A stretch of DNA of 64,000 nt from Mesobacillus subterraneus (GTDB taxonomy: Bacteria > Bacillota > Bacilli > Bacillales > Cytobacillaceae): the NCBI RefSeq assembly GCF_023715485.1, contig NZ_JAMBOF010000010.1, positions 81,814-145,813 on the forward strand. The letters run 5' to 3'. The translations under genes were made by a program, and so were the position numbers. The first letter of the stretch is position 1. Every line of letters starts with the position of its first letter. Shown here in pieces: positions 8,891 to 17,484 of this stretch. A model generated the notes under the pieces. That model had not been told where the DNA came from and ran no database searches. It saw only the letters and a program-made list of their open reading frames with translations.

Positions 8891-9013
8891 AAATACCACC
8901 TCTTTAATAAGCTCATTGCCTTACTTATTCAATATAAAAGTTATTTATATTCTTTAGTTCTTCAATGCTGCAATCATTATTGCGATTGATATGACTAACC
9001 ATTTTATTAATTT

Positions 9014-9151
9014 CTAATTATCTCCCCTGATCACTACTGGCCTAAAATAAATAATCTCGGGGTCACCTTCATCTAAATTTTCTATAAATCCACTTTCTAT
9101 AAATCCATTAACCTTAAAAACTTCTTGCATCCTTTGATTCGATTTATTTAT
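9014..9151 (-). pseudogene. C-terminal remnant of a GNAT acetyltransferase
   Basis: A startless frame of 45 codons reads SNQRMQEVFKVNGFIESGFI then ENLDEGDPEIIYF before a TAG at 9014. The NGF...GxIENxDEGDPEIIY pattern is the C-terminal end of ribosomal-type GNATs. The N-terminal two thirds is absent. Confidence 0.65.
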
Positions 9152-9301
9152 TTAATTACTCTGTTTCGATGCTTCAATAAGATTTGTGTATTTCTTTTAA
9201 ATAAGTTGAGACCACTTGATGAAATAGCAACTTTTCTTCTAAAAACGGGAGTTTCATTATATATCTGCTTACACCCTGTTCTAAATCAAACTATCCAGGA
9301 A

Positions 9302-10042
9302 TTAACCTAAGTAATCACTGGCAACTTTTACGTCAAAAAGTCCACTCCCTTTTAAAAATTGTAGAAGTAAATGGAGATGTCCAGCACCATATAAAACAAA
9401 AACTCGTTCTTCATTTGAATCAATTAAATTTACTAAGTTTTTGTAAATTAGCATATTCCGATAATACCAATACTTTGCGGTCCACATTGCTCCAACTGGG
9501 TTGCTATTACTACCTACTAAAGCTAGATTCATATACATTTGCTGTCCTCTAAAAACATTTTGCGGTTCATTCATCCAAATGAAAAACTCTTTTAACGAAT
9601 GTTTTTGTAAGTATGTATTTGATTCGGACATAATATCCTGCGCTAGCTTTGTAAAAGCTTTATACTCATCCGTGTCTATCCATTCACCTAAATCTGATAA
9701 ATCGGGAATATCGTCTTGTTTTCCATTCCAATCTACTGCGTAAATTTTCTTGTGCCCGCATTCCTTTGCTAACCTGAACCCTATTTGATCTACTTCATTA
9801 ACAGCTAATGTATAATCTCCCTTTGCAAAAGAAACGTATTGATCATTCAATGCTTCTTCATTCTCTCGTAAAACCTCTAAGGCAACTTTAGTTGGTTCGT
9901 ATTTTTTCAAACAGGTGACGAGTTCATTAATTTCGTTTTGCCTTGTTTTTGCTAACATGTCCTCTTTGTCAGTCATAAACAAATCGCCGTTATTTTGATC
10001 GGAGAAATGGTCAGTTCCAAAAATCAGTATAGATGGCTTCAT
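9302..10042 (-). CDS. DUF5694-like (TraB/EreA/ChaN-type fold) protein
   Basis: Protein of 246 residues beginning MKPSILIFGTDHFSDQNN, matching the strand plus GTxHF opening of the DUF5694/TraB-like group; conserved elements include KVALEVLRENE and a late YGAGHLHLLLQFL with a second histidine. These proteins share a fold with haem-binding ChaN and erythromycin esterases, but DUF5694 has no proven activity. The ATG at 10042 is chosen for its GGGAGG site 8 bases upstream. No signal peptide. Confidence 0.65.
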   Translation of the reverse strand: MKPSILIFGTDHFSDQNNGDLFMTDKEDMLAKTRQNEINELVTCLKKYEPTKVALEVLRENEEALNDQYVSFAKGDYTLAVNEVDQIGFRLAKECGHKKIYAVDWNGKQDDIPDLSDLGEWIDTDEYKAFTKLAQDIMSESNTYLQKHSLKEFFIWMNEPQNVFRGQQMYMNLALVGSNSNPVGAMWTAKYWYYRNMLIYKNLVNLIDSNEERVFVLYGAGHLHLLLQFLKGSGLFDVKVASDYLG

Positions 10043-10154
10043 AAGAAACACCTCCCAAAATATAATCAACGAGTTTTCTATTTATGTTTCAGAAAACTTA
10101 TGTGTTCTCACGTTATGCTGTAATCCCACCAAATGGTTTGTAAGACAATTTTCA

Positions 10155-11024
10155 TCAAGATGGCAGGTACTGTCTCCATTCTCTCCAGGCCTCCATATAT
10201 TCGTTAAGATCGTGAGGATGAACTTTTATGCAAACCCCAATGCGTGTATATAATTGGAAGATAACTTCACCAAATAGCCTTTCCTTGCTAAAGCAAATTT
10301 TACCATCCCATAACGAAAAAGAGGTCATTAGTGTATTGAGATCCAGACTATCAGGAGATGAGCAGAAGGCGTACGTAAAATCATATATTCTTGGACTGAT
10401 TAATGGTGATGGATCAATTACCCCTTTTAATTCATTAGCAGAGTATACAAAATTATGTACTCCTGTATCACCGTGAAGATAGTACTTTTCTTCATGGGTA
10501 TGATATTCACTTAAGGTACTAACCAACGATGCCACTCTTTTATGATCTTCACTTGTAAGAAGATCGCCTATATTCTCCTTGGCAGACTCTAAACTAATCT
10601 GGTTAAAGTCTGACCAGGATTTTCTTTTTGTCCCATTTACTCTGCCCCATGGTATATCCAGGTCAACCTTTTGATAATGATTGAATAACTCCTTTATTAA
10701 ACGTGTCATCCATTTCACCTTAGGACCACGATTAATGTGTGTTTCTCCTGGAATATAAGAGTAGACGAGGAATTCTTGTTGATCATCAACATAATTTACC
10801 TTTGGCAGCAGTTGAACTTCTTGATAAAAAAGGAGAAAGTCCTTAGTAGAACTTATAATAGATAGTTGGTCAATTTTTATAACATAAGCTGGCGCATTTT
10901 CAACATAGAGAGTATATAAAACACCGCTGGTTGTTCCACTTTTTAAGGGTTTGAATTCTATATCATTGCTCATTATTAAACTATTTTTATCCAGAATATC
11001 TATTATCTCATTTATATTAATCAT
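10155..11024 (-). CDS. Aminoglycoside phosphotransferase (APH)-like kinase
   Basis: Eukaryotic-protein-kinase-like phosphotransferase of 289 residues. The small lobe has the ATP-binding lysine in AYVIKID and the C-lobe has the catalytic loop YLHGDTGVHNFVY (HGDxxxxN) followed by GVIDPSPLISPRIYD, where the metal-binding Asp sits in VIDP. This is the APH/choline-kinase (APH, PF01636-type) fold; the acceptor may be an aminoglycoside, macrolide or metabolite. The gene stands alone, just downstream of the ABC exporter operon's terminator on the same strand. Confidence 0.75.
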   Translation of the reverse strand: MININEIIDILDKNSLIMSNDIEFKPLKSGTTSGVLYTLYVENAPAYVIKIDQLSIISSTKDFLLFYQEVQLLPKVNYVDDQQEFLVYSYIPGETHINRGPKVKWMTRLIKELFNHYQKVDLDIPWGRVNGTKRKSWSDFNQISLESAKENIGDLLTSEDHKRVASLVSTLSEYHTHEEKYYLHGDTGVHNFVYSANELKGVIDPSPLISPRIYDFTYAFCSSPDSLDLNTLMTSFSLWDGKICFSKERLFGEVIFQLYTRIGVCIKVHPHDLNEYMEAWREWRQYLPS

Positions 11025-11103
11025 CTATTATCCTCACTAGATTTCATAGTCGATTGCTAGTTATGGTATTCGATATGTCTTTAAAATATCCTTGGCGAAT
11101 AAC

Positions 11104-11130
11104 AAAAATGCTGCCAAACCAGGCAGCAAG
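11104..11130 (-). terminator. ABC exporter operon terminator
   Basis: TGCTGCC / GGCAGCA stem with 6-base loop, followed on the minus strand by TTTTTG, just past the last permease gene. Confidence 0.8.
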
Positions 11131-11152
11131 TTTTGTATATTCGACTCCGAGG

Positions 11153-11938
11153 TTATATGTTTTTCAATAATGCCCCATTCTTCCTTGCTAACTTTTCCAT
11201 TACAGAAACTAAAAAGACTGACACAATTAAATAACAAACGCCGATTAAAATTTCTTTCCCCAATAAATGGTAAACTTCATAATTTTCTAAATTATAAATG
11301 GATCGAAGCGCTTCTATGCTATGGGTAAGAGGAAGCATTCGGGCTAATATTTCTAAGGGTTCAGGTAATAATGTGACCGAAAAGTTCACACCGCAAAAGA
11401 CCTGGAAAAATGCCATGGATAAATTCAGGAATAAGTTAGCATTAGAAAACAAAAGGCTCACTGAAGCAAAAAGCAATGAGAAACAAATAACTGAAAACAG
11501 TGTAATAATTATAAGCAATAACAGGATATCCAAATTACCGGATGGCATGGTGATATCAAATAATATTGCCCCTATAATCAGTCCTACTATGAATACAAAT
11601 AGTCCATCTAAAAGAGGAACAATTCCCTTCCTTAAGATGATGAGCAGCGTAGGAGTTGGTGAAGCGATATTTAATTCCAGTGTCCCATATCTTCGTTCCA
11701 TCCTGAACATATTCATATAGTTGATCATGATGGTTTGGCAGGTATAATATGCAATATTGCCGATCACAACGTATTTTAAATAATCCGATCCAACTAGTGA
11801 GCTAGCTAATGTCGCAAAAAAGACATAGTGCATGAACGGGTCTACAATACGGAAAAAGATAAATAACCGAATGGTTTGAAAAGAATAGATCGCCTTATAG
11901 GATAGGTTGGTAAAACCATATTTATTGATTAAAATCAT
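11153..11938 (-). CDS. ABC-2 type permease (third gene of exporter operon)
   Basis: Integral membrane subunit of 261 residues with about six hydrophobic segments and the ABC2_membrane family's C-terminal pattern (LPEPLEILARMLPLTHSIEALRSI). It overlaps the stop of the preceding permease by one base (ATGA junction), so the two are translationally coupled and probably form a heterodimer. With the ATPase two genes upstream it makes a complete DrrAB/YadGH-like exporter. The substrate (drug, lipid or peptide) is not evident. A terminator follows. Confidence 0.8.
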   Translation of the reverse strand: MILINKYGFTNLSYKAIYSFQTIRLFIFFRIVDPFMHYVFFATLASSLVGSDYLKYVVIGNIAYYTCQTIMINYMNMFRMERRYGTLELNIASPTPTLLIILRKGIVPLLDGLFVFIVGLIIGAILFDITMPSGNLDILLLLIIITLFSVICFSLLFASVSLLFSNANLFLNLSMAFFQVFCGVNFSVTLLPEPLEILARMLPLTHSIEALRSIYNLENYEVYHLLGKEILIGVCYLIVSVFLVSVMEKLARKNGALLKNI

Positions 11939-12693
11939 TAGATCGCCCCCAAACTGCCGGTTTTACGCAACACTACCTCAATTTTTTTAACAATAAAGTA
12001 AGCTAGAAATAAATAAATCAGGCTAACGACAATTGAAACCGCCATAGAAGAAAACATAAACGGAGATAACACTAATGTATCTTGTACTGACTTAATCCCC
12101 CAGGTCATTGGTATTAGATAAGCAATTAGTTTAAGAACAACCGGAAACTGTTCGACTGGGATAAACACACCACAAAGCAAGATCATCGGGGTAAGAATCA
12201 GGTTTTGGAAATCAAAGACATTTTGAGAAGCAACAAAAACAATTGCTAAAATAAGCCCGACAACACTTAAAGAAAAGATCAGGACGACTATTGAAAGCAA
12301 GAAGTATCCGTAGTTGGCTATACCTATATTGAATTGAAAGATAAATCTAGCATAAATAAAACTTAATATCATCGAAATCAAGGCAATAACAGAATTACTC
12401 AATGCTTTTGTCAAAATCACAGCAAACAAAGATACTGGTGCTGCAATTAAAAGCTTAAGTGTGTCATTCCACTTCTGGGAGATTAGCGCAGATCCTGATG
12501 AATACAATACGTAGCTCCACATACTGATCAGTGCAGATGCTAAAACAAATTTATCAGAATTAATATCTCCTCTTACTTGCTTTAAAAAGTAAACAATCGA
12601 TAAGATCATTAGCGGCTGGAAAAATAGCAGAAATTGATACATCTTATTATTAAAGTTAGTAAAATATTTAATTTCCCTTATTAGCAGAAACAT
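11938..12693 (-). CDS. ABC-2 type permease (second gene of exporter operon)
   Basis: Integral membrane subunit of 251 residues with six predicted helices and the conserved segment FDFQNLILTPMILLCGVFIP followed by PVVLKLIAYLIPMTWGI, the hallmark of ABC-2 exporter permeases (DrrB/NodJ-like). Starts 6 bases after the ATPase stop and is coupled to the next permease. Role as for the operon: one half of a transmembrane heterodimer. Confidence 0.8.
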   Translation of the reverse strand: MFLLIREIKYFTNFNNKMYQFLLFFQPLMILSIVYFLKQVRGDINSDKFVLASALISMWSYVLYSSGSALISQKWNDTLKLLIAAPVSLFAVILTKALSNSVIALISMILSFIYARFIFQFNIGIANYGYFLLSIVVLIFSLSVVGLILAIVFVASQNVFDFQNLILTPMILLCGVFIPVEQFPVVLKLIAYLIPMTWGIKSVQDTLVLSPFMFSSMAVSIVVSLIYLFLAYFIVKKIEVVLRKTGSLGAI

Positions 12694-12699
12694 ATCAAC

Positions 12700-13644
12700 T
12701 CACCCTACATCCTTCATATGATAGATATAGGCATCCTCAAGTGATATGTTCCTTTTACTTATTTTTAAAATATCCCCAAATGTACTTAGATAGGCTGATA
12801 CCTTTTCAAGATCATTTTCATTCACTTCAAAATTCAAGCTATAATATGGCTCTTTTATTACTTCAATTTCGAGTTTATTAAAGCTGTTGTTTTCTTTTAG
12901 CTTTTCGATATCATAAATACTCATCGTTGCTTCGTAAAGATTAAGATGATTACAGCTCTGCTTAATGAAATCCGGATCACCAATGAGACTGATTTTCCCG
13001 CCTTTTATAAAGGCAATGCGATCACAAAGCTCATCTGCTTCCTGCATATAATGAGTAGTTAAAATGATGGTAATACCTTTGCTTGATAAATCTCTAACAA
13101 TATCCCTTAATAGTTTTGCCCCAATTGGATCCAAGCCTATTGTAGGTTCATCAAGGAACAGTAGCTCAGGGTCATTGATCAAACATCTAGCTATATGTAA
13201 TCGTTGGATCATACCCTTGGAATATGTATGGATTTTTTGATTTTCCGCGTCCTGTAATTTAACCAGATTGAGTAAATCCTTAATCAAAGCGGCTTGATCC
13301 TTATTTTTAATTTTATAAAGCGTACAAAAATAATGCATGTACTCTTTTGCGGTAAGCCTGCCATAAACACCTCTTTCTCCACCGTAGACAAAATTGATTC
13401 TATTACGAATCATATGACTCTCAGATACAACATCATAGCCAAGAACCCTTGCTTCACCAGCAGTAGGCAGCAATAAAGTGGTTAATATTTTTATAGTAGT
13501 TGTTTTACCAGCACCATTAGGCCCAAGTAAACCAAATACCTCACCCTTTTTCACATCAAAAGAAATATCATCCAAGGCATATTTCAAGCCCGTTTTTAAT
13601 TTATAAGCTCGTGAAAGTCCTTTAACCTCGATAATCTTTTCCAT
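12700..13644 (-). CDS. ABC exporter ATP-binding protein
   Basis: Cytosolic ATPase of 314 residues that powers the two ABC-2 permeases downstream. Walker A GPNGAGKTTT at residues 41-50, a variant signature YSKGMIQRL (KGM in place of the usual SGGQ core), Walker B LLFLDEPT and the switch histidine in ILTTHY. The C-terminal 90 residues are the accessory domain of DrrA/CcmA-like exporters. First gene of a three-gene operon; ATG preceded by GGGGGAAAAA. The upstream 140 bases are AT-rich and hold the promoter but no identifiable operator. Confidence 0.88.
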   Translation of the reverse strand: MEKIIEVKGLSRAYKLKTGLKYALDDISFDVKKGEVFGLLGPNGAGKTTTIKILTTLLLPTAGEARVLGYDVVSESHMIRNRINFVYGGERGVYGRLTAKEYMHYFCTLYKIKNKDQAALIKDLLNLVKLQDAENQKIHTYSKGMIQRLHIARCLINDPELLFLDEPTIGLDPIGAKLLRDIVRDLSSKGITIILTTHYMQEADELCDRIAFIKGGKISLIGDPDFIKQSCNHLNLYEATMSIYDIEKLKENNSFNKLEIEVIKEPYYSLNFEVNENDLEKVSAYLSTFGDILKISKRNISLEDAYIYHMKDVG

Positions 13645-13789
13645 TTTTTTCCCCCTAAAACTATTTCTTCATTGATAAATATTACCATAATCTCTCAAAA
13701 TTTCTATATATTATTTAAATATTCATAAAAAATAAACTACGGTAAAATATAAATGGATGAGAGATTTCCTCTAAGTTTTAAACCATGTA

Positions 13790-13820
13790 AAAAGCGCAAA
13801 TCCTTATAGATTGCGCTTTT
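13790..13820. terminator. Hairpin upstream of ABC operon
   Basis: AAAAGCGCAA / TTGCGCTTTT with an 11-base loop; the A and T flanks make it usable in both directions. It probably insulates the ABC operon from the small gene at 13909. Confidence 0.7.
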
Positions 13821-13867
13821 CACTAACCTGCCTGTATAGGAAATTATGAGAATAAAACTAAATAGAA

Positions 13868-13897
13868 AATGCGTTAATCCTTCTAGACCAACGCACT
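13868..13897 (-). terminator. Weak hairpin after small membrane gene
   Basis: TGCGTT / AACGCA arms with a 14-base loop; minus-strand exit is TTTTCTATTT. Confidence 0.4.
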
Positions 13898-13908
13898 CTT
13901 AAAAATAG

Positions 13909-14055
13909 TTATCTAAACAAACCAGTTACCCAAACAACTAAATAAAGTGGAACTGCGACAATGATCATTCCTGCCACGAAGTAACTTATTGATCTAATTA
14001 TAAATTTTAAAATATCATAAATAGAGCCTGCCAAGTCATCAATGAACTTTATCAT
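13909..14055 (-). CDS. 48-residue membrane protein
   Basis: Short but well-formed gene: ATG at 14055 with a GGGAGGATG site just upstream, 48 codons, TAA at 13909. The product is MIKFIDDLAGSIYDILKF, then a long hydrophobic helix (SYFVAGMIIVAVPLYLVVWV) and a short GLFR tail, so an amphipathic N-terminus followed by one membrane span. No family recognised. It is separated from the ABC operon by a hairpin. Small size makes function guesses unsafe. Confidence 0.6.
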   Translation of the reverse strand: MIKFIDDLAGSIYDILKFIIRSISYFVAGMIIVAVPLYLVVWVTGLFR

Positions 14056-14081
14056 CAGCATCCTCCCTCTTGTATCACTTG

Positions 14082-14201
14082 TTATTTTTTTATGAAAAGT
14101 TTCGAGTTCGTCTTCCTCAAACCTGCTCCTATAAGGAATTCAACGAAATGCTGCATCCATCCTTCCTTAATTAACGCAACTGTATGATTATGTACATTTC
14201 T
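14082..14201 (-). pseudogene. Gene-tail remnant
   Basis: Startless 39-codon stretch (HTVALIKEGWMQHFVEFLIG then AGLRKTN) ending in TAA at 14082. Reads like the C-terminal end of a cytosolic enzyme but I do not recognise it. It contains one copy of the dispersed 11-mer. Confidence 0.3.
14118..14128. repeat. Dispersed 11-mer caaacctgctc, copy 2
   Basis: Identical to 8251-8261 and 23354-23364; lies inside the gene-tail remnant above. Confidence 0.3.
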
Positions 14202-14222
14202 TCAACCTAAAATAGTAGCATC

Positions 14223-14474
14223 TTAAGGTGTATTCCAAAAGAAAGTCGTGACTATAAAAGGAATAACAATTGCAATCAAAATTATAATACCGTTACCAAA
14301 TAAACCAACCTTTTTATAAATACCTTTTTCAGCGAATACAGCTAATATAAACCCTAATGCCTATAAAATTACTCCAATAAATAAGAAATTATCATTTCCA
14401 AATAAAACAGCAATGTATGATATTAATCCAAAAATAAATAATAAGGTTGAAAACATACCTAATTTGCTTTTCAT
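14223..14474 (-). pseudogene. Small membrane protein gene with in-frame TAG
   Basis: An ATG at 14474 with a strong GGAGGGGGGAAAT site opens an 83-codon frame of three hydrophobic segments (MFSTLLFIFGLISYIAVLF; FLFIGVIL then ALGFILAVFAEKG; GIIILIAIVIPFIVTTFFW) that reads through smoothly except for a single TAG at codon 38 (14361-14363), where a small residue such as Ala or Gly would be expected. The composition on both sides is the same, so this is one gene with a nonsense codon (recent mutation, sequencing error, or rare readthrough) rather than two. Confidence 0.6.
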
Positions 14475-14584
14475 AATTATTTCCCCCCTCCATTTTATTT
14501 CTTATTTTCCCATTGTTTTATATCTCTTGTTAAATAATCCTCCCTCAATAAAAGGGAGCCGCCTATTTGGCTGTTTATCAAATT

Positions 14585-15247
14585 TCAAACGCTCTTCTCC
14601 TTAGGTACTGAGAGGGATGGGAAGAATTCATTTATGTTACTATATACTTCATCTGGTTGAACACTAAATTCAACTGTCTGGTAATTTGCCAACCAATGTA
14701 CTCCAATCGTATATACATTTGCTTGCTTTCCAGCCATAATATCAGCATCGCTGTCTCCCAGGAAAACAGCCTCTTTGGGTGACACATTTAGATTTTTCAA
14801 TACTTTATTTATCCCCTCGGGATGAGGCTTTGGATACTCTACGTCATCGCCAGTAACAATCACATCAAAAAAGTTCTTTAATCCCAGACAATCTAAAGAT
14901 ATTTCGAGACTTCTTCTTGCTTTGCCAGTCACTATTCCAAGTTTATATCCATTTGTTTTTAACTGTCTAATTAAGGTATTGATTTCCTCATTATCTTGAA
15001 CGATATTTCTATGTCGTTTACTATAAATCTCATAATATAACTCAATGGCTTCATCATAATTATTATTCATAAGGTTTTCACAGATTATACCAGTCTCAGA
15101 TGGACCGAACATTGCCTTAATTTCTTCTATTGTAACCTCTCGATTATCAAATTCTCTAAACACAGCTTCAAATGCCAAGAAACACACTGGCAATGTATCA
15201 GCAAGTGTACCATCAAAGTCAAAAATAACTGCTTTAATAACGTTCAC
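14585..15247 (-). CDS. HAD-superfamily phosphatase (PpaX/Gph-like)
   Basis: Cytosolic phosphohydrolase of 220 residues. Motif I is FDFDGTLADT (nucleophile and acid Asp near residues 10-12), motif II the Thr in GIVTGK, motif III the Lys in YPKPHPEG, and motif IV GDSDADIMAG; a helical C1 cap lies between motifs I and II. This is the pyrophosphatase PpaX/phosphoglycolate phosphatase subgroup; the substrate cannot be fixed. The start is uncertain: a GTG at 15247 opens the frame, but GAGG sits very close to it, so an ATT a few codons inside is possible. Monocistronic. Confidence 0.8.
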   Translation of the reverse strand: MNVIKAVIFDFDGTLADTLPVCFLAFEAVFREFDNREVTIEEIKAMFGPSETGIICENLMNNNYDEAIELYYEIYSKRHRNIVQDNEEINTLIRQLKTNGYKLGIVTGKARRSLEISLDCLGLKNFFDVIVTGDDVEYPKPHPEGINKVLKNLNVSPKEAVFLGDSDADIMAGKQANVYTIGVHWLANYQTVEFSVQPDEVYSNINEFFPSLSVPKEKSV

Positions 15248-15473
15248 ATCCTCATTTTTTTCATATACATAATATTCTACATTATGTAATATTTTCCCTT
15301 TTTAAATACTGCACCGTTTGTTGAAGAACGCTCCTCTTTGTTTTTTAACAAAAATATCCAGTAAAGAAACTACTATATTTGAAATATAGGACTGCAATTG
15401 GAACCTTTCAGCATACGATTTCTTTCACTGCCAATGACTTCTGCCATTCAAGAGGTGTTAATTTATATAAATA

Positions 15474-15752
15474 GGCTCTGTTATAATAGAATGTTGATTT
15501 TACTCTGTTTGAAAAATAAACGGAAAAATTCCGTATAAATTGGGAAATACCAACGTTTCCCTAAATATACGGGGAGTTTTTCCGGTTATATTAACCTAAT
15601 CTTTAGATTTAGGTGTATACATAGAAGTTAATCGGAATTTCTCCGCTTATATCTGCTTCTTAAGCCCCTACTATATACATTAGCCGGAATTTCTCCGCCT
15701 ATGAATTCCTATACCTGCGCGAAAAATAAACAAAGAACCAAAACAGAGCCTA
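15474..15752. repeat. Element bounded by 11-bp inverted repeats, with degenerate hairpin array
   Basis: TAGGCTCTGTT at 15474-15484 and its exact complement AACAGAGCCTA at 15742-15752 bound a 279-bp non-coding stretch; both ends are followed inward by GAAAAATAAAC-like sequence. Inside are four CGGA...TCCG hairpin motifs, starting at 15521, 15570, 15633 and 15685; the last two are exactly 52 bases apart, the same period as the three larger arrays in this window. It could be a MITE-like element or a decaying array. Confidence 0.5.
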
Positions 15753-15753
15753 A

Positions 15754-15793
15754 TTAAAAAAAGCAGCCCCATTCATTTAAGAATAGGACTGCT
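15754..15793 (-). terminator. terC terminator
   Basis: AGCAGTCCTATTC / GAATGGGGCTGCT stem followed by TTTTTTTAATT on the minus strand, 80 bases past the TerC stop. Confidence 0.8.
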
Positions 15794-15872
15794 ATTTGGT
15801 GTGATGATTTAGTTTTTGTACTCGACAACAGAATCTTTATGGAACCGCGCCTTTGTTTTATGGATAAACATT

Positions 15873-16646
15873 TTACGCATTTTTTCTTTCTAATGATTTA
15901 TTGCCTGGTGCAAACCAGCCGAATAGGGCAATGGCAACCAATACACCATAGAACACCAAAGTCCATCCTGTACTGTGTGGGAAATCATGGTCTAAAACAC
16001 CAATATCATCGTGGGCAAGTGTGATGACAGCAAGCTTTACACCGACCCATGCAACGATCGCGTATGCTGTTGTCTCCAAGGCAGGGCGTTTTTCCAGCAA
16101 CTGTACAAACCAGCCAGCTGCAAATTTAATCAGAACAAGTCCGGCAATCCCTCCAAGAACGACAACTAAAAATTGTCCTCCATCCATGCCTCCAAAGTCC
16201 CTCAGCGGTGAATCGGGTAAGCCAAGGGCAATCGCGACAGCTGCGAGGATGGAATCAATAGCAAAAGCGAGATCCGCTAAAGCAATCTTTCCTACAGTTG
16301 GCCAAAACCCTTTCCCTGCTGCTTCCTCTTCATCATCCTTGTGAATATTCTCATTTTCCTTTCCGAATCGGGCTTTAATTATATGCTTTAAGCCCAGGTA
16401 AAGAAGATAAGCTGCTCCTATTGCTTGGATCTGCCATACATTCGCAATGAACGAAATCGCAAAAAGGGCACCAAATCGGAAGACGAAAGCCATAATAATT
16501 CCGTAATTTATCGCTCTTTTTTTCTGATCTTCAGGTAAATGCTTCGCTATAATCGCCAGCACCAGGGCATTGTCTGCCGATAACAATCCTTCTAAGCCAA
16601 TTAAAATCAACAATGCCCATAAATATTCCAGCCAAATAGACTCCAT
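15873..16646 (-). CDS. TerC family integral membrane protein (YkoY/YjbE-like)
   Basis: Membrane protein of 257 residues with seven predicted helices. The two signature acidic membrane motifs are present: GLEGLLSADNALVLAIIAKH near the N-terminus and ADLAFAIDSILAAVA in the middle. In Bacillus, TerC homologues (YkoY, YceF, MeeF/MeeY) are linked to manganese export and metallation of secreted proteins; membership here suggests the same. The ATG at 16646 has AAGGAG 8-14 bases upstream; a GTG nine bases earlier is also possible. Unlike ykoY, no yybP-ykoY manganese riboswitch is recognisable upstream. Confidence 0.88.
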   Translation of the reverse strand: MESIWLEYLWALLILIGLEGLLSADNALVLAIIAKHLPEDQKKRAINYGIIMAFVFRFGALFAISFIANVWQIQAIGAAYLLYLGLKHIIKARFGKENENIHKDDEEEAAGKGFWPTVGKIALADLAFAIDSILAAVAIALGLPDSPLRDFGGMDGGQFLVVVLGGIAGLVLIKFAAGWFVQLLEKRPALETTAYAIVAWVGVKLAVITLAHDDIGVLDHDFPHSTGWTLVFYGVLVAIALFGWFAPGNKSLERKNA

Positions 16647-16963
16647 CCACCTCACTCCTTTCTAACACTAAAATGTTATGTAAAGTTCTGCTAACAATAG
16701 AATTTCCCAAACACCCATATGTAATCCACAGGTATAAGACCTATTTATTAGTTTAGCGATTCCCTCTACTTTGTTCAAAGAATTCTCAGTGCGGCTCCGA
16801 TAAATTCTTTGTTTTTTACTACTATCCTTATATACCTTTTTGCCGTCTTGCTAAACTTTTAACTTATTTTTAATAATCCGTTTATCACGCCGATGATCTG
16901 TCAATAAGTGAAACGAAAAAACGACAGTTGCGATACTGTGTTTAAAAATTTCTTCATGTTTCA
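16647..16963. other. terC leader/intergenic region
   Basis: About 300 bases. Contains a 9-bp inverted repeat CAAAGAATT / AATTCTTTG at 16776-16811 inside what would be the terC leader. It does not match the Mn2+ riboswitch pattern known for ykoY. No coding signal. Confidence 0.4.
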
Positions 16964-17458
16964 TCAAGATACTTCTAGTTTCTTTTCGTTCCTAGCCGGC
17001 AAATCAATAGCTTCTTTTTTCCGCCCTTCACTCCACTTAAAAACAATCACTCCACCTAATATGAGCACTACACCAAACAATTGTTTTAGTGTAAAAGGAA
17101 CTTTCTCCAAACCCATCCAGCCTAATGAATCCAATAGTACCGCGAAACCTAGCTGGGAAGTCAGTACGATTGAGATCGCAAAGGTTGGACCCAAATATCT
17201 TATGCCCTGGACGATCCCTGTGATGACTCCGATTCCTAACAATCCGCTGATCCAGTACCACCATTTCATTTGCTGCAAATCGAATAGCTGACCGCCTTCG
17301 AAGAATAGGCCAAGTATGAAAGAAGCTAGAGATCCAAGCCCCAATACCAATGTCGTGGTCATCCATGAGCCTGCTTGTTCATTTACCTTGCTGTTAAAAA
17401 TATTCTGCAGGCTGACTAGTGTCCCCGCTATGATTGCACATATTAGTCCAAGAACCAT
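16964..17458 (-). CDS. DMT-superfamily transporter subunit (YdcZ/DUF606), gene 3 of operon
   Basis: Membrane protein of 164 residues with five hydrophobic helices and the DUF606 pattern (SLQNIFNSKVNEQAGSW near residue 16, FAISIVLTSQLGFAVLLD near 90, QLFGVVLILGGVIVF near the end). Half-size members normally act in pairs; the partner is almost certainly the homologous gene at 18231, with a Crp/Fnr regulator between them. Substrate unknown. A lysine-rich cytosolic tail follows the last helix. Starts 27 bases after the regulator stop. Confidence 0.82.
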   Translation of the reverse strand: MVLGLICAIIAGTLVSLQNIFNSKVNEQAGSWMTTTLVLGLGSLASFILGLFFEGGQLFDLQQMKWWYWISGLLGIGVITGIVQGIRYLGPTFAISIVLTSQLGFAVLLDSLGWMGLEKVPFTLKQLFGVVLILGGVIVFKWSEGRKKEAIDLPARNEKKLEVS

Positions 17459-17484
17459 ATGATTTCCTCCAAGACGTTGAAATT

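Noticed and set aside
14361..14363. Pyrrolysine at the in-frame TAG
   Set aside because: No reason to expect pyrrolysine in this protein type or lineage, and no pyl gene in the window; mutation is simpler.
16647..16800. yybP-ykoY manganese riboswitch upstream of TerC
   Set aside because: Expected for ykoY-like genes but none of its conserved internal-loop sequences is present; only a simple inverted repeat.
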